Assembly: GCA_049999765.1 (NCBI GenBank)
Contig: JBNGIQ010005272.1
Span: 1-34,125 of the forward strand
DNA: 34,125 nt
Direction: 5' to 3'
DNA from: Phaeoceros laevis
Taxonomy: Eukaryota; Anthocerotophyta; Anthocerotopsida; Notothyladales
Below the pieces are notes generated by a model. The model ran no database searches. It was not told the DNA's origin and saw nothing but the letters and a program-made list of their open reading frames with translations. Positions 32,392-34,125 of the stretch are shown one piece after another (the first letter of the stretch is position 1; the number at the start of each line of letters is the position of its first letter). The position numbers and the translations under genes were made by a program.

Positions 32392-33291
32392 TTTCGGGCG
32401 CGGGCGAAGCTTGCTGGAGCACGCCTGGTGAAGGAGGAAGGACCCTCGGGTGTGATCTCTGTGAATCTCACGCCTCCAGGCGTGAAAGGAGAAGGCGGAG
32501 CAGATCTGAAACGAAGACTTCTGCGTGCCTGCGGAGGGGAAGGAAGACCGAGCCGGGGCTGGGCTGGGGGAACCAGTTTAACTGCCGCGGATTTCGGCCG
32601 CATGCGCGCGACAACCGCAAACAGCATAACCGCCGTGGAGTTCGGCTGTATGGGGCCACAACCGCTGGAACGGCCGTTGGAAAGTTCAGTCCCACCCGCA
32701 TTCACACTTATGGAGCCACAGAGATGCTGTGAAGCTCCGAACACAATTTAGGGTTCCACGGATTATTCAGTAGTAGTAGGAGTCTGTAGGACAGATCCAT
32801 GGGTTGGGAGTGAACTCCGACACTTCCTTCTGTCCAGTCTTCGACTTCACGGATGGCTGGTGTGCTCATTTCGGATGCGGGCCAATGGGACGGGCATCGA
32901 TGGCGAGATCGCGATTTTGTGTTCACTTCACAACGCAGCAGCAGCAGGAGAATCAGCTTTGTCGGTTCAGTTTCCGGCAGCTGTGATGACACAACAACTA
33001 TGCTGCATGAGGAGAATTCCTCCAGCTCCTGCTTGGGCAAGGCAGGACCTTCTCTTCCACTGCCCCAACTACTTGCGGTTGCGTTTCAGAGGATGGTTTG
33101 AATTAGGTTAAGTGCTCACGGAGGCTGTGGTATTCTGCTTACAGACGAGCTCGCAGGACATGGGGTCCGTGCAGAAGGGAACAAATGAGGTCATATGGAT
33201 GAGCAGTCATGGAAAGCCTAGTTTGCGGGACTCTTGAGGGAGACTTCTCCATGCCCAGCTGCAGCATGGTGGCACCGAGGGAGAGCAAGGA
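32392..33291. promoter_or_regulatory. Divergent upstream region shared by alpha-tubulin and a PPR gene
   Basis: About 0.9 kb separates two divergent starts, so both promoters should lie here. It is GC-rich near tubulin. An imperfect direct repeat of about 40 bp occurs at about 32581-32620 and 32629-32668 (48-bp offset; shared core GCCG-GGA-TTCGGC followed by ACAACCGC). A CAG run lies near 32936-32950. No TATA box was assigned. Confidence 0.4.
32581..32668. repeat. Imperfect 48-bp-offset direct repeat upstream of alpha-tubulin
   Basis: ACTGCCGCGGATTTCGGC at 32581 is echoed by ACCGCCGTGGAGTTCGGC at 32629, and both are followed by ACAACCGC. It lies 190-280 bp upstream of the tubulin ATG, so either a 5' leader or promoter position is possible. 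Confidence 0.7.
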
Positions 33292-34125
33292 TTGCCTGCA
33301 CAGGTTCCTGGATTCTGGAGCCTGTGTGATTGGGGACGGGTAGACAAGGCTCTGGATATCCTGAGGCATTTGGAGGAAAAGGGTACCTCTGCTTCAGTGC
33401 AGATGTATAGCTCCCTTTTGAAGGCGTGCTCTAAGCGGAAGATCCAGCGGCAGGCAAAGCAAGTGCAGGATTATTTGGCGGAACGTGAGTTGGACAGGAC
33501 CCGGTTCCTTGGAGAATTGATGGTTATTACCCTGGTGAAATGCGGTGGCCTAGAGGATGCGCTTCAGGTATTTTACGGCTTGTCAGAACGAACTGTGGTC
33601 TCGTGGACAGCCGTGATATCTGGGTTTGCCAAGTCTGGGAAATCTCGGGAGGCACTGGGAATGTACGAAGGGATGCAACAGGAAGGTGTGCAGCCAAACG
33701 CTTACACCTTCGTTAGCCTACTGAAGGCTTGTGGCAGCATTGGCGATCTGGTGGAAGGCAAGCGGATTCATGCTGAAGCTGTGAAGCACAAGTGCGAGAA
33801 TGATTTGTTTCTGCAGACCTGTGTGGTAGACATGTACGGAAAGTGTGGGAGCATTGTGGAGGCGCACATTGTGTTTAGTGGGTTTTACCAGCGGGATGTG
33901 GTGTCCTGGACTGCAATGCTCAGTGCATATGTCCAGCAGGGCCATCCACAGATGGCTTGCGGCTTTATGAACAGATGCGGGACGAAGGTGCCAGTCCAAA
34001 TGATCATACATTTGCGGGCACTCTCCAAGCGTGTGGCATGCTTGCAGAGGAGGAGGAAGCTACGACTATTGCGGATGGGAGTTTCGTCAAAGTAAAGTCT
34101 CTAGAGATGGGGAAGGCAATACATG
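33292..34125 (+). pseudogene. PLS-class PPR gene, 3' end outside window, one frameshift
   Basis: The N-terminal part reads WGRVDKALDILRHLEEKG, then regular PPR motifs: YSSLLKACSKRK, VVSWTAVISGFAKSG, TFVSLLKACGSIGDLVEGKRIH, VVDMYGKCGSIVEAHIVF and RDVVSWTAMLSAYVQQG. Near 33950-33960 the frame changes: the text continues as LRLYEQMRDEGASPNDHTF in another frame, explained by loss of one T in GGCTTTGCGG. Downstream an L motif with an insertion (LQACGMLAEEEE ... DGSFVKVKSLEMGKAIH) runs to the right edge. The start is uncertain: ATG 33292 is the first in this frame, while an overlapping frame begins at 33209. A single frameshift could also be a base error, so the gene may be functional. It matches the decayed PPR locus at 11440-14250. 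Confidence 0.75.

Overview
The window is nuclear DNA of a land plant. Intact genes have many short GT-AG introns (about 70-180 nt, one of 375 nt) and are plant-type: a bifunctional cyclopropane fatty acid synthase, a mitochondrial elongation factor G and an alpha-tubulin. At least three loci encode PLS-class pentatricopeptide-repeat (PPR) proteins in 34 kb. That PPR density, with compact introns and a Roco (LRR-Roc-COR) gene, suggests a seed-free plant with a large organellar RNA-processing family, such as a lycophyte, fern or hornwort. The species cannot be fixed from sequence alone. A run of 400 N at 14839-15238 is an assembly gap.

Layout. 1-4037 (+): a Roco gene entering from the left edge, broken by frameshifts, stops and short tandem duplications. 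4038-5918: no convincing gene. 5919-6963 (+): a frameshifted multi-pass membrane protein. 7231-10536 (-): an intact 1101-residue PPR protein whose N-terminus carries a PDF motif, the signature of organellar single-stranded-DNA-binding (OSB) proteins. Its 5' region is tandemly duplicated at 10315-11240. 11440-14250 (+): a heavily decayed PPR gene. 16151-21043 (+): an intact 24-exon FAD-oxidase/cyclopropane-synthase fusion. 21490-22990 (-): a decayed ADP-glucose phosphorylase-like (GalT family) gene, convergent with the former. 23334-23588 (+): a small one-helix membrane protein. 24498-29072 (+): intact 20-exon mitochondrial EF-G. 30651-32391 (-): intact 5-exon alpha-tubulin. 33292-34125 (+): a PPR gene leaving the right edge, with one frameshift.

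The three multi-exon housekeeping genes reconstruct with exact reading frames (858, 750 and 450 residues), so base quality is good there. The many lesions in the Roco, membrane-protein, PPR and GalT-like loci are therefore more likely real gene decay than sequencing error. Many lesions are short tandem duplications (8, 26, 39 and 127 bp), and similar ones lie in introns and non-coding DNA.

The most interesting signals are the OSB-PDF/PPR fusion with five near-identical 312-bp internal repeats, a PPR subfamily with a recurrent insertion inside its L motifs, and the window-wide micro-duplication pattern. No operons, CRISPR arrays, tRNAs, rRNAs or recognisable transposons were seen.
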